From Cryptomeria japonica (lineage: Eukaryota > Streptophyta > Pinopsida > Cupressales > Cupressaceae): a stretch of DNA of 64,000 nt. Made by a program: the position numbers and the translations under genes. How positions within the stretch are numbered: the stretch's first letter is position 1; every line of letters starts with the position of its first letter. The notes below the pieces were generated by a model, which worked only from the letters and a program-made list of their open reading frames with translations, did no database searches and had not been told where the DNA came from. This document shows positions 1 through 11,689 of the stretch, piece by piece. Where the stretch lies: assembly GCF_030272615.1 (NCBI RefSeq), contig NC_081405.1, forward strand, positions 647,654,920 to 647,718,919, in the 5' to 3' direction.

Positions 1-3000
1 CACCATATGACCCCTTAGGACACAGTATGACCCCTTAGGTGTTGTTAGGAGTCATATTGTGTCCTAACAGGTTATATAGTGTCCTACGACCCCTTAGGAC
101 ACCATATGGTGTCATTTGGGATTGGATGGTGTGCTAAGGGGTCATATTATGTCCTAAAGATTTATAGGACATCATATAACCTCTTAGGACAGCATATGAC
201 CCCTTAGATATCGTTAGGGGTCATATTGTGTCCTAAGGGGTCATATGGTGTCTCATGACACCATTTGACCCCTAGGACACCATATTGTGTCGTTATGGGT
301 CTTCTTGTGTTCTAAGGGGTCATATGGTTTTATATGACCGCTTAGCATACCATATGACCCCTTAGGACACCATATGGTGTTGTAAAGGGTCGTATGGTGT
401 TCTATGGGGTCATATGGTTTTGTATGACCCCTTAGGACACTATATAACATCGTTAGGGGTCATATTATGTCCTAAGGGGTCATATTGTGTCTTATGACCC
501 CTTAGGACACTACATGGTGTCGTTATGGGTCTTATGGTGTTCTAAGGGGTCATGTTGTGTTTTATGACACTCTAGGACATCATATTATGTTGTTATGGGT
601 CGTATGGTCTCCTAAAGGGTCATATAGTTTCCTATGACCCCTTAGGACACCATATGACTCCTTAGGACACCATATGGCATCATTATGCATCGTATGGTGT
701 CCTAAGGGTTCATATGTTGTTATATGATCCCTTAGGACACCATATGGTGTCCTATGACCCCTTATGACATAATATGACCGCTTGGTACACCATATAGTGT
801 CCTTAGGGGTCATATGGTGTCCTATGACCCCTTAGGTGTTGTTAGGGGTCATATTGTGTCCTAACGGGTTATATGGTGTCCTACAACCCCTTAAGACACC
901 ATATGGTGTCGTTAGGGGTTTTATGGTGTGCTAAGGGGTCATATTGTGTTCTAAAGGTTCCTAGGACATCATATAACCCCTTAGGATACCATATGACCCC
1001 TTAGGTATCGTTAGGGGTCATATTGTGTCCTAAGGAGTCATATGGTGTCTCATGACACCATATGACCCCTTAGGACACCATATCATGTGGTTATGGGTCT
1101 TCTTGCTTTCTAAGGGGTCATATGGTGTTATATGACTCGTTAGGATATCATATGACCCTTTAGGAAACCATATGGTGTCATAAAGGGTGGTATGGTGTCG
1201 CAAGGGGTCATATGGTGTCCTATGACTCCTTAGGACACTATATGATGTTGTTAGAGGTCATATTATGTCCTAAGGGGTAATATTGTGTCTTATGACCCCT
1301 TAAGACACTAAATGGTGTCGTTATGGGTCGTATGGTGTTCTAATGGGTCATATAGTGTTATATGACCCACTAAGATACCATATTATGTTTTTATGGGTTG
1401 TATAGCCCTCTAAGGGGTCATATGGTGTCCTATGACCCCTTAGGACACCATATAGTGTCATCATACATCGTATGGTGTCCTAAGGGGTCATATGGTGTTC
1501 TTTGACCCCTTAGGACACCATATGACTCCTTAGGACACCATATGGTGTCATTAGGGGTCATATGGTGTGCTAAGGGGTCAAATGGTGTCCTATGACCCCT
1601 TAGGTATCGTTAGGTGTCATTTTGTGTTTTTAGGGGTCATATGGTGTCCTATGACCTCTTAGGACACAATATGACCCATTAAGACACCATATAGTGTTGT
1701 TAGGGGTCATATGGTGTCCTCTGGCCCCTTAAATGTTGTTAGGGGTCATATTATGTCCTAACGGGTCATATGGTGTCCTACCACCCCTTAGGACACCATA
1801 TGATGTCGTTAGGGGTTGTATGGTGTGCTAAGGGGTCATATTGTATCCTAAAGGTTCCTAGGACATCATATAACCCCTTAGGACACCATATGACCCCTTA
1901 GGTATCGTTAGGGGTCATATTGTGTCCTAAGGGGTCATATGGTATGTCCTTAGGATACCATATCATGCCGTTATGGGTCTTCTTGTGTTATAAGAGGTCA
2001 TATGGTGTTATATGACCCCTTAGGACACCATATGGTGTCGTAAAGGGTCATGGTGTCCTAAGGGGTCATATGGTGTTTTAAGGGGTCATATGATGTCCTA
2101 TGATGCCTTAGAACACTATATGACCCCTTAGGTGTCATCATGGGTCATATTGTGTCCTAATGGGTCATATGGTGTTGTATGACCCCTTAGGATACCATAT
2201 GACCCCTTGGGACACTATATGGTGTTATGGATTGTATGGTGTTCTAAGGGGTCATATGGTGTCCTATGAACCCTTAGGACACTATATGACATTGTTAGGG
2301 GTCATATTATGTCCTAAGGGGCAATATTGTGTCTTATGTCCCCTTAAGACACCACATGGCGTTGTTATGGGTTGTATGGTGTTCTAAGGGGTCATATGGT
2401 GTTCTATGAACATCTAAGACACCATATTATGTTGTTATGGGTTGTAGAGTCATCTAAGAGGTCATATGGTGTCATACGACCCCTTAGGACACCATATAAT
2501 GTTATTATGCATTGTATGGTGTCCTAAGAGGTCATATGGTGTTATATAATCCCTTAGGACACCATATGACTCCTTAGGACACTATATGGTGTGCTAAGGG
2601 GTGAAATGGTGTCCTATGACTCCTTAGAACACCATATGACCCCTTAGGTATCATTAGGTGTCATTTTGTGTCGTTAGGGGTCATATGGTATCCTATGACC
2701 CCTTAGGACACAATATGACCCCTGAAGACATCATATAGTGTTGTTAGGGGTCATATGGTGTCCTATGACCCCTTAGGTATTGTTAGGGGTCATATTGTGC
2801 CCTAATGGGTCATATGGTGTCCTACGACCCCTTAGGACACCATATGGTGTTGTTAGGGGTTGTATGGTATGCTAAGGGGTCATATTGTGTCCTAAGGGGT
2901 CATATGGTGTCTTATGACACCATATGACCCCTTAGGACACCATATCATGTTGTTATGGGCCTTCTTGTGTTATAAGGGGCCATATGGTGTTATATGACCC

Positions 3001-3540
3001 CTTAGGATACGATATGACCCCTTAGGACACCATATGGTGTTGTATGGTGTTCTATGGGGTCATATGGTGTCCTATTACCCCTTAGGACACTATATGACCC
3101 CTTAGGTGTCGTCATGGGTCGTATTATGTCCTAATGGGTCATATGGCATTCTATGACCCCTCAAGACACCATATGACCCCTTGGGACACTCTACGGTGTT
3201 ATGGGTCGTATGGTGTCCTATGGGGTCATATGGTGTCCTATGATCCCTTAGGACACCATATGACCCTTTAGGATGCCACATTATCTCATTAGGGGTCCTA
3301 TGGTGTCCTAAGGGGTCACTTGGTGTCTTAGGACCCCTTAGGATACCATATGGCATCATTAGGGGTCTTATTGCGTCTTAAGGGGTCATATGGTGTTTTA
3401 CGACCTCTTAGGACACCATATGACCCCTTAAGAGACAATATGGTGTTGTTAGGGATCATATTGTGTCCTAAGGGGTCATATGATGTTCTATGCCCCTTTA
3501 GGACACAATATAACCCATTAGGAGAACATATATACTAAGT
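1..3540. repeat. 20-bp satellite array (copy A)
   Basis: The tract consists of degenerate copies of GACCCCTTAGGACACCATAT and of its reverse complement, interleaved rather than in one orientation. Neighbouring opposite units form hairpins. For example, 1420-1432 pairs perfectly with 1441-1453 around an 8-base loop. Longer landmarks recur (aggtgttgttag-type at about 38, 833, 1730 and 2775), which suggests a higher-order period of about 0.8-1.0 kb. Short open frames in all six frames are by-products of the repeat and not genes. The same satellite fills 32530-36796. Confidence 0.93.
1420..1453. repeat. Perfect hairpin inside the satellite
   Basis: Arm 1420-1432 (ATATGGTGTCCTA) is the exact reverse complement of 1441-1453, with an 8-base loop. 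It is a representative of many such head-to-head unit pairs in the array. Confidence 0.9.
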
Positions 3541-4640
3541 TTCAAATAAGGAGAGATATAAGGGTGAAGGGAGATGAAGAACTAAAGAGAGGGAAAAGAA
3601 CTAAAGGACAAGGACATAAATAGAGGTATGGATATTAAGTAGTATGAATTGAGAGGGAGAAAAAACTAAAGGAATAGGATGGATAGAAAGAGGTAGACAT
3701 ATCTAGATATTGAAAAGGAGAAAAGATGATAGAGATAAAAAATGAAGATAAAGGGAGAGGGAGATGAATACATATAGAAAAAGAGAGAGGTAAAGACAAA
3801 TATAAATATATGAAGAGATGGAGAAAAAAGGATAGAGAGAGATTAAAAAAGGAAGAGATAGAGAGATATAAAGGAAGAGAAATATCAATAGATAGAGAGA
3901 TATAGATAGTGAAAGATAGTGAGAAAGAGAGAGAGAGAGAGATTATAGATAGGGATAGATAGAGAGGGAGAGAGAGAAAGAGGAAGATATAGAGTTATAT
4001 AAAGGCACTATAGAGAAGGATGTGGGGAGAGAGCCAGAGATATATAAAGATGGAGCAAATAAAGAGATAAAGGTAGAGAAAGGGAAAGATACTTCAAGAG
4101 GGCGATAGAGGAAGAGACAGAGAAGTAGATTAATCATGTATAGATGAAGATATATAAAGATAGAGGAACATATAAAAAGAGAGATTGATAGGGAAAAAGA
4201 TGGAGATGTGAAGATTGAGATATAGATAGATATGGATAGAAAATGATAGAGAGAGTAAGACAAATGGAGGGAGAGATGGAGTGAATAAGTGAGATTTAGA
4301 GATAATGAGATATAAATATACATGAAGATAGATCTATAGAGATATAGAGATAGAGGGGACAAGATAGGGAGAGAAAGGAGGTAATAGAGACAAGTATTAT
4401 ATAAGTATAGGTAGGATAAGGTAGAGCAGGGAGATAAATAGAGAGAAGATAGATTATTAGAGAGAAATATAGAAATAAGGAGTAACAATGATGGAGTGGG
4501 AGAGGGAGAGATATGAATAGAAAGATGGAGATATATGCAAAGATGCATGTAACTTGGGAATTTTTTTATCTAGATGGGATGAGAAAATAAGTGACATAAG
4601 TAGAGAAGAAAGAGATAGATAAAATATATTATATAAGTAT
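3541..4640. repeat. Polypurine GA/GATA-rich tract
   Basis: About 1.1 kb in which the plus strand is nearly all purine plus T (gagaga, agatag, gatagata words) and very poor in C. It directly follows the satellite of copy A. Apparent minus-strand open frames here (for example 3943-4548, rich in Leu, Ser, Ile and Tyr) are composition artefacts. Shorter GA and CT tracts bound the corresponding satellite in copy B. Confidence 0.9.
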
Positions 4641-4899
4641 AGATAGACAAGTGATAGATAAAGCAGGTGATAGGAAGAAAATGAGACTTTGTATGCAAAA
4701 TTTGTGAGTATTTAAAGTTTTAAAATTGAAGGACTAACTTCAAATTATTATAATTATTATTTTTCTATAATATCATCAAAATACCTCATCCATTTGATAG
4801 GTATTTGAATTTCCAATGCTTGTAAAAAATCAAAATTTTGATAAGAAACGTAAACATTATGCCCATTTTACTAAACTATGTTTTTTATGTTGAGAAAAA

Positions 4900-5035
4900 T
4901 GGATATCCGATTTGAAAAAGTATGACATCACAATTGTGACATCACAATAGTGATATAAGAAATCAGATATCTAATATTATCAGATATCTAATATTTATTG
5001 GATATCCGATTTGGTTTGGTATTACCAAACCAAAT
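4900..5035. repeat. Subterminal GATATC cluster and palindrome of copy A
   Basis: Four GATATC-containing words (ggatatccga, cagatatcta twice, ggatatccga) lie within about 110 bp. They are followed by a 27-bp palindrome at 5009-5035 with 13-bp arms (ATTTGGTTTGGTA and its complement) around one base. A directly repeated tgacatcacaat motif lies at 4922-4946. Similar GATATC clusters occur in the terminal and internal inverted regions of copy B, so these may be transposase or host-factor binding sites. That role is inference. Confidence 0.6.
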
Positions 5036-5155
5036 TCAAATTTTGGCCGACCCAAACAAAAAGTCAAAGCGGATTTTGGTGTGTTTGAAAAGATTTAAAA
5101 CATTTTTTTTTTCCATTGCCACTTTTTGGCCCCTCATGATCTTGCACATACCCTA

Positions 5156-7461
5156 AAGTGTCTAACATCTGACAAAGGAGGAGAATTCACTTTCAGTAAG
5201 TTTAATTATTTTTGTGAAGAGAATTGAATTAGGAGATAGTTATTTGCTCCACAAACTCCTCAGTAGAATAGAGTTGTTGAAAGGAAGAACATAACTAAAT
5301 TTTGGATGCTACTAGGACTATGATGATTTAAGGAAATGTTCTCCATATATCTATTGGAGATAATCTATTAGAACTATTGTGTACACATTCAACCGAGTGC
5401 ATATAAAAGGTGACTCCAGTAAGACCCCTTATGAGTTATGGTTTGGTCATGTTCCTACAATTAGATATTTTAGAATATTTGTAAGAAAATGTTATATCAA
5501 AAGAGATGAGGATATAGGAAAATTTGATGCAAGATGTGATGAAGGAATATTTTTGAGATATTCTACTAAGAGAAAGACCTACCGGTGTTACAACAAAAGA
5601 CTGAGAAAAATAGTGGAAAGTGAAAATGTGAAGGTTGATGAGTGCCATGCAAAACAAATCAGAGCATGCAGATATGAATCTCATGATTAGGATGCTAGTT
5701 CAAAGCATGTGCAGACTCAAAGCATGAAATAGAGTGATTTGGAAGAGTTAGTAAATCTAGATGTTGTCTGTGGTGAAGAAGTTCAAGAGAGTAAAAATAA
5801 GAAGAATTAGAAGACTACTTGGTATGAAAGATTAAATCATTCAGAAAATCAGATTATTGGTGATAAAAATAAAGGTGTGATGACTAGGAGAAGAATTTCT
5901 ACTGAAGAGACATGTATGATTTCCAAGATTGAGCCTAAAGATGTTGCTAAAGTTTGTAAAGATGGAAATTAGGTAAAAGCTATGGAAGAAGAGTTAAATC
6001 AGATTGAGAAGAACAATACATGGGAACTTGTTCCAAGACCTAAAGACAAGAATGCAATTGGTACTAAATGGGTATTCAGGAATAAACTAAATAAATATGG
6101 AGAAGTTGTTATAAACAAAGCAAGACTGGTATGTAAAGGATATTCATAGATAAAAGGTATTGATTTTGAGGAGACTTTTTCTTCAGTAGCTAGAATTGAA
6201 GCTATTACATTATTTCTTGCATATGTTGCCTATAATAATTCCAAGGTATATTAGATGGATGTGAAGTCAACCTTTTTGGATGGTGAGTTGGAAGAAGTCT
6301 ATATTGAACAACCAGATGGATTTTCATTGACAAATGAAGGGGACATGGTATACAGATTGAAGAAAGTATTGTATGGACTTAAACAAGCCCCTAGAATTTG
6401 GTATGCTAGATTGGATAGGTATTTGATGAAGTTGAGATTTTGTAAAGATACTGCTAATAGTAATTTATACTTCAAGATTGATAGTGACAACATTTTGATT
6501 GTTGAAGTTTTTGTTGATGACATTATTTTTGGAGGAGATGATGATTTGAGTAAGAACTTTGTTGATGATATGCAAAAAGAGTTTGCGATGTCTATGATAG
6601 GTGAGATGAAATTATTTTTGGGATTGTAAATTACACAAATTGATAAAGGCATTTTCATTTCTCAATCAAAGTATGCGAAGGAATTGTTGAAGAATTTTGG
6701 GTTAGGTGATTCCAAATCTATTGGAACTCCTATGGTAACCAGATTCAAGATCACAAAAGATGATGAATCTCTGAAGGCTAATTAGAATTTGTATAGATCT
6801 ATGATTGGTGGACTACTATATTTAACTCGAACTAGACTAAACATTATGAATGTTGTATGTATTGTTGGAAGATTCCAGGATGAACCTAAGGAAAGTCATG
6901 TTACTACTGTGAAAAAGATATTTAGATATTTGAAGGGAACAATTGATTATTTTGTGGTATCTGAAGAATGATGATTTCATTTTAAGTGCTTATACAGATG
7001 CTGATTGGGTAGGTGATGTCGATGACCAGAAGAGCACTATAGGTGGTACATTCTTTTTGGGAAAGAAGTTGGTTTCTCGAGCAAGTAAGAAGCATAATGC
7101 TATTTCTTTATCTACTGTATAAGCTGAATACATTGCTGATACTAGTAATTATACTCAGGTAATTTGGATGAAGTAGATGTTGAAGGATATTAGAGTTGTT
7201 TATAATGAGCCTACTATTATATATTGTTACAATTCAATTGCTATAAATGTTTCTAAGAGTTCGGTGTTGCATTCCAGGAAAAAACATATATCAATCAAGC
7301 TTCATTTCTTGATAGAGAAGGTGAATGAGAAAGAATTCAGATTAAAGTATGTATCTACAAAGGAATAGATTACAGATATCTTTATGAAGCCTTTGCTTGC
7401 AAATACATTTGTATATTTGAGAGAGAAGTTAGAGGTGATTTCCCCTCCCGATGTGAACTAG
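5156..7461 (+). pseudogene. Copia-1 pol: integrase end, reverse transcriptase, RNase H
   Basis: Reading along the plus strand, LTSDKGGEF at 5162-5188 is the integrase core around its second catalytic Asp. TPYELWFG at about 5429 is the usual Copia integrase C-terminal motif. ELVPRPKDKNAIGTKWVF (about 6020-6080) opens the reverse transcriptase. MDVKSTFLDGELEEVYIEQP follows from 6255, and the catalytic FVDDIIFGG starts at 6510. RSMIGGLLYLT, YTDADWVGDVDD and the final ITDIFMKPL motif mark the RNase H end, with a stop at 7459-7461. There are frameshifts near 5370 and between 6960 and 7000, plus many TAA/TAG/TGA codons where family members have Gln, Trp or Arg. No functional product is expected. 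The 5' part (gag, protease, most of integrase) is not in the window. Confidence 0.88.
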
Positions 7462-7781
7462 ATGTATTAAGATGCATCAATCTGGTGGACTTCATAGTCT
7501 TATCCTGATATCTGGATTGATGAGTGGGTGCTGCTACTGAGAGGGAGAAGTCAGTATGTGGTTCAGTTTGTGATTGTGTGTTGAAGAGTTATTCTATTTT
7601 GAGAACCTTTTGCATTGATGTCAAAGGGGGAGAGAAGCATGTGAAAAATTATCCTATCTATCTAAGGTAGAGAGCTATGTGTGCATGATCTCAGGGGGAG
7701 ATTGTTGGAGTTGATTTCTTTCTTTGTTTTGATTTTAAATCACACTCATATGTTGCCATTAATGGGGCCAAAGGGGGAGAT
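7462..7781 (+). other. Copia-1 3' untranslated stretch with polypurine tracts
   Basis: Noncoding stretch between the pol stop and the 3' LTR. It holds three similar purine-rich words (caaagggggaga near 7622, cagggggaga near 7692, caaagggggaga near 7769). The last one abuts the LTR and is the most likely primer for plus-strand DNA synthesis. The repetition suggests local duplication of the tract. Confidence 0.65.
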
Positions 7782-9104
7782 TGTTGGATATTAGAGTTGT
7801 TGGAATGTGTTGTTGTCATTGATGTCAACATATTCCTGTGTTCTTGTGCTTCGGTATTGTAGAGAGTTGGTTTGGTTGGTATATTGTAGATATGTTGATG
7901 CAGATTCAGAGATTAGTATCTTCAGTTGATTTAGTGTGAGTTTCAGTGATTTGGAAGGTGATCTGATCAAGTTATGAGATTCGGTGTGATGAATAGTTTT
8001 TCTGTTGGTTTGTATTGCTTGGAATTGATTCATTATGTTGAGAGGATTTTGAAGAGTGTTTGGGACATTCATGTGTGTCCTCAGTCTGAGTGGCTCATGA
8101 TTTAAAACTTCACAAGTGTATCTTTTAGTCTGTTAGTAAGTTATGGTTGTGTTCTTGAGCTCCAGGAGGGAGATGATGATGATTCTAGTAATTTGAGTTG
8201 TTACGGTGGAATTCACGTTGCTAATTGATTTTTTTTTATCATGTTCTATTCATGTTGTTGGTCCGCATTATTCATTGTGCATGTTATTGAAGAGTTCCTT
8301 GGTCTGGTGGTATTCTTCATGTTATGCGACCTTTTGGCTGACCTAATGATTTTTGCGTGTTCTAGATGATCTTGATGAGATATTCAGTGGTTTTGTGTGT
8401 TAGAGGTTTTGATTTAGGTCCATGATATGTCCTTGGCAACATTGTATTGGCCCACATATTCATTTATGTATCGTGTGATGTAATTTTGTAATTATGTCTT
8501 ATGAGTTGAGCTGACCTTGAAATTAAGGTTGATGATTTGTATAAATAAGTGTAATAATCATGTAAGATATGTGTCTACATTCTTAGAGGGTGTTGTATGT
8601 GCGAACAAGCATTTGATCTTTCGGAAGAGTGATGAAGTGAAGAAGAGAGTTGCAAAGAAGACAGTGTGCTTAACTGGAATTGTGATCAGACATTTGAAGA
8701 TGATATTCTTTCAATTCATGTAATTTGGATTGGTGTTTGATCTTTGTAAGGCAGTGAGCCTTCCTTTCTTCTGATGAGGGTTGTAGCCCTCTCTTGTATT
8801 TGAGCAGTGAACTCTAGGTAGTGTGCCTAAATGCATGTGCGTTCCCCATTGTAATATTTACATATACTACTGCAGAGTATCATCGTATTGTGGGTAGGTT
8901 CCCACCGTGGTTTTTCCCATAATCGGGTTTTCCATGTCAAAATCTATTTGTTATGTGTATTGTTGTTGTGGTGTTTATCTTTGTTCTTGTTGCTAATGAT
9001 CAGATCTGCAATTGTGGCTAATTTGTTTAAATTTGGTGAAAACTGATTCATGCCCCCCCTCACCCTCCACCCCCCTTAGTTTTCCTTCATTATTGCTGCC
9101 AACA
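7782..9104 (+). repeat. Copia-1 3' LTR
   Basis: This 1323-bp segment starts TGTTGGATATT and ends GCTGCCAACA, so it has 6-bp terminal inverted repeats TGTTGG/CCAACA. It follows a polypurine tract directly. Near its end is the segment ccgtggtttttcccataatc, a form common near the ends of plant Copia LTRs. The 5' LTR is outside the window, so identity between the LTRs cannot be measured. Confidence 0.8.
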
Positions 9105-9690
9105 CTAACCACCATTGATTACTACTTATTTTTTATATACAAATTATAGTTTAATTATTAAGTACACAACACATCATTCATCTTGATAAATTGTATACTT
9201 CATGGAACACCAATAAAATGATCAACATATTAATTTATTCTATTTCCTTATTGATATTTGTCCACTTTAAGTTAAGACACCAAGTATTTTTTGTAATAAA
9301 TTTTTATTGTAATTTAGAAGCAATTGCTTAGTAACCTTGTCAAACAGTTATGCCACTTCAAAACCCATTGTAGAAGGTCCGTTATAACCTGTTTTACCCT
9401 TAATCAAAATCCTCGCCAAACAATGAAAACAAAATCATGCCTCTAACGTTATGCAATAAGATTTCTATATCATGATATAACTCTAACCCTAGACTTATTC
9501 CTCATAATTCATTCAAATAACCCTACCAACTTATTCCTAAATATTTTATTCCAAGAAATTATAAGCTCTATAATTTTTAGACATGACACTCTAATTACAT
9601 TGTAATCATGATGTGTATATAAGTCAACAAGGGAAAGACTAATTTCCTTGAAGAACCTTTGCAGAATATTATATGCAATTGCAAACAAGT
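9105..9690. other. AT-rich spacer, 3' flank of GDSL gene
   Basis: No gene is visible. It separates the end of Copia-1 from the stop codon of the minus-strand GDSL gene and must contain that gene's 3' UTR. On the minus strand an AATAAA hexamer lies at 9545-9550, about 140 bases past the stop codon, a plausible polyadenylation signal. Confidence 0.5.
9545..9550 (-). terminator. Candidate polyadenylation signal of GDSL gene
   Basis: Minus-strand AATAAA (plus TTTATT), about 140 bases downstream of the GDSL stop codon. This is a motif match only in AT-rich DNA, so it is weak. Confidence 0.35.
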
Positions 9691-11387
9691 TTAAAGAAGT
9701 TGAGGAACATCTCTGGTTAAAAATGTATTAGAAATGATTTGATATGCCTTCTGAGTAAAGTGCACGGAATCAAAGAAGAGATATTTGGAAGCATCAGGGC
9801 ATGTAAAGGGACTCAATTCATTGCATAGGATGGAAGCTTCTACTGTGCCCGTCCCACAGCAACCCCTTGCAATCACCTCCAAACCTGGCATGTAGCATAA
9901 CATTGCAAGATTAGACATAATTCTAGCTATATATTAATATAGTAAAATATCTAGGCATAATGCGGTTTGGTTTGTATTGTGATTAATCATGAGAATTCAA
10001 AGTACCATATTTGCTAGGATTTGCAATGAACTCGGAAATCAGATTGTTATAATCCAGAGAAACAATTTGAAGCCTAGGAATAGAAGATCTGAGTCCATCA
10101 ATCATGGCATTTAATCCCGAATTGAATCCAGATGCAGCCTGATTTAGCTCTTGGTCACATGCTCCCCTATTCAAAACGCTTCTAAGTGTTCTCTCTATTG
10201 GTAAACATCCCAATGGTGGAACATTAATCAAAGCGAATCTAGTGGCACCCAGATTGTATAATTCCTGAAAAATTCAGACCCGCAAATCAGAATTCACTGC
10301 AATTATGATTGGAAACTACTAAATACAAAGAGTAGAGACAAGTTATGACTATGCCTTGATATACACTGTGTATATATTCAGGAGAAAATTTGTATACTCT
10401 TGAACAGTGAACTGAAGTGGACGAGTTGGGAGTGTGAAGTAGTTGACAATGAAGTCATTTGTGCCTATTATAATGAGAAATATTGCATTTCTGATTATGG
10501 TGGTGGCCTCTTCTTCTCCCACCAATCCTGCTATTCTGTTTCTATACTCTTTAAAATATTCAATCTGTTTCCAAACTGGTATCACATTCTGCATTCATAT
10601 ATACAAATCCAGCTTACAAGAATGTAGTAGGAACATAATAATATATTCAAATCCATTGTACTACAAATGCATTAAGATCCTGTGAAACATTATAATATGC
10701 AATGTAGATGCCTACACTTATTTGGGCAGTGAGATTGTCTAAGCCTGTGCCAGAAGATCCAAAACATACACCAGTTAGCAAGTCTTGGGCGTTGAGGTTT
10801 GGGTCCAAATATGGGGGCAACAGTTCCTTGATTCCAAGTCCTTCAACTGTAATGAAATGTTAGAACTATAAATGTCATGAAATTTGAAAATGGGTGAGCA
10901 ACTAATAATATCAAATTCACTCAACAAACAACAGTAATTCTTACATTACTAAGGTGAAATTCCGAACTCTTGCAAGAACTAATTGTTTCTATTATCAGAG
11001 GAAATATATAATTCACATTTACATGAGTTAAGACTGATCAAATTCTACAGTGTAACATAGAACAACTAAAGCTTTCAAAATTATTGGCGAGCTTTAAGAA
11101 AAACATGCATATAACTTACCAAAGTAGTCAGAGATGAGTTTTCCATTGGAGAACCTTCCTGTGGGAATATGATCTATGAAATCTCTTCCATATGGAGGAA
11201 AATCTGCCCTACTTGTTGTAATGATAAAATCGTTATTCCCTGTATCTCCATAAGAGTCTCCAAACATAAAAATAGCAGGCACTTTCTGTCCTCCTACAAA
11301 CAATTTGTAATCACATTTCTGAGCTATTGTGATGACCAAACTGAAAAATGGAGAGAACAAAACGAGAGATTCTGCCCTTGATTTCAT
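9691..11387 (-). CDS. GDSL esterase/lipase (SGNH hydrolase), 5 exons, intact
   Basis: This is a secreted-type GDSL esterase/lipase that would hydrolyse acyl esters, in plants often cuticle, seed-oil or secondary-metabolite substrates; its own substrate is unknown. Exons on the minus strand are 11387-11120, 10846-10716, 10588-10355, 10264-10006 and 9884-9691. Together they give 1086 nt and 361 residues with no internal stop, the usual family length. Residues 1 to about 22 form a hydrophobic signal peptide. Block I is GDSYGDTGNND with the nucleophile Ser45, the oxyanion GTND has Asn177, and block V is DSVHFTQ with Asp336 and His339. The usual Pro after that His is Phe here. The start at 11387 is chosen because a TATA-like box lies at 11476-11483 and the signal peptide follows at once; an upstream in-frame Met at 11450 is possible. 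Intron 3 begins GC, not GT (10354-10353). The other boundaries are GT-AG. This is the only gene here that looks functional. Confidence 0.93.
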
Positions 11388-11475
11388 TACTAGTTTATGT
11401 GCAATCTTTGAATATTGTAGTATAAAATTTAACTCAACAATGGAAGGCATGAAAAATAAGCTTCCACAACGCTTC

Positions 11476-11483
11476 CTTTTATA
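11476..11483 (-). promoter_or_regulatory. Candidate TATA box of GDSL gene
   Basis: Minus-strand TATAAAAG, about 90 bases upstream of the ATG at 11387, which leaves room for a 5' UTR of about 60 bases. It argues against starts further upstream such as 11501. Confidence 0.5.
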
Positions 11484-11689
11484 TTGTGTGTCTTTCAGCA
11501 AACAAGAGGCAAATTCATGGTGGAGTGGGTGGGTGATAAGTGATTGAATAATGAATCTTTGTTGAGGTTATGGGTGATGGATTAAAGATTATGGTTTTAG
11601 TATTTCACGTACCAAAGATCTCTCTAGACAGAATCTCACAATTCTCTTTCACATCATTTTACATATTCGTACTCAATAGTTTATTTAAA

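Larger units (their letters stand above)
1..5153 (+). mobile_element. DNA transposon copy A, right-hand part
   Basis: This is the right portion of a transposon whose left part lies outside the window. In order it holds a 20-bp satellite array (1-3540), a polypurine tract (3541-4640) and an AT-rich terminal region (4641-5153). The last 40 or so bases (about 5113-5153, CCATTGCCAC ... TGATCTTGCACATACCC) match the right end of the complete copy B at 37864-37916, and as reverse complement they match the left end of copy B from 22578. Immediately after 5153 the sequence switches to the integrase of a Copia element, so copy A is inserted in that element. The 3-bp target duplication cannot be tested because the left flank is missing; TAA at 5154-5156 is the candidate. 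No coding remnant of this copy is visible. Confidence 0.7.
5154..9104 (+). mobile_element. Copia-1 LTR retrotransposon, 3' portion
   Basis: This is the plus-strand remainder of a Ty1/Copia element whose 5' half is separated by, or lost to, transposon copy A. It contains the integrase C-terminal part, reverse transcriptase, RNase H, several purine-rich gggggaga tracts and a 3' LTR that begins TGTTGG (7782) and ends CCAACA (9104). The order integrase then reverse transcriptase is diagnostic of Copia. The element is dead: there are many in-frame stops and at least two frameshifts. Confidence 0.88.

Noticed and set aside
3943-4548. 201-codon minus-strand open frame rich in Leu, Ser, Ile and Tyr
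   Set aside because: It is the complement of a purine-rich low-complexity tract; the composition alone removes stop codons.
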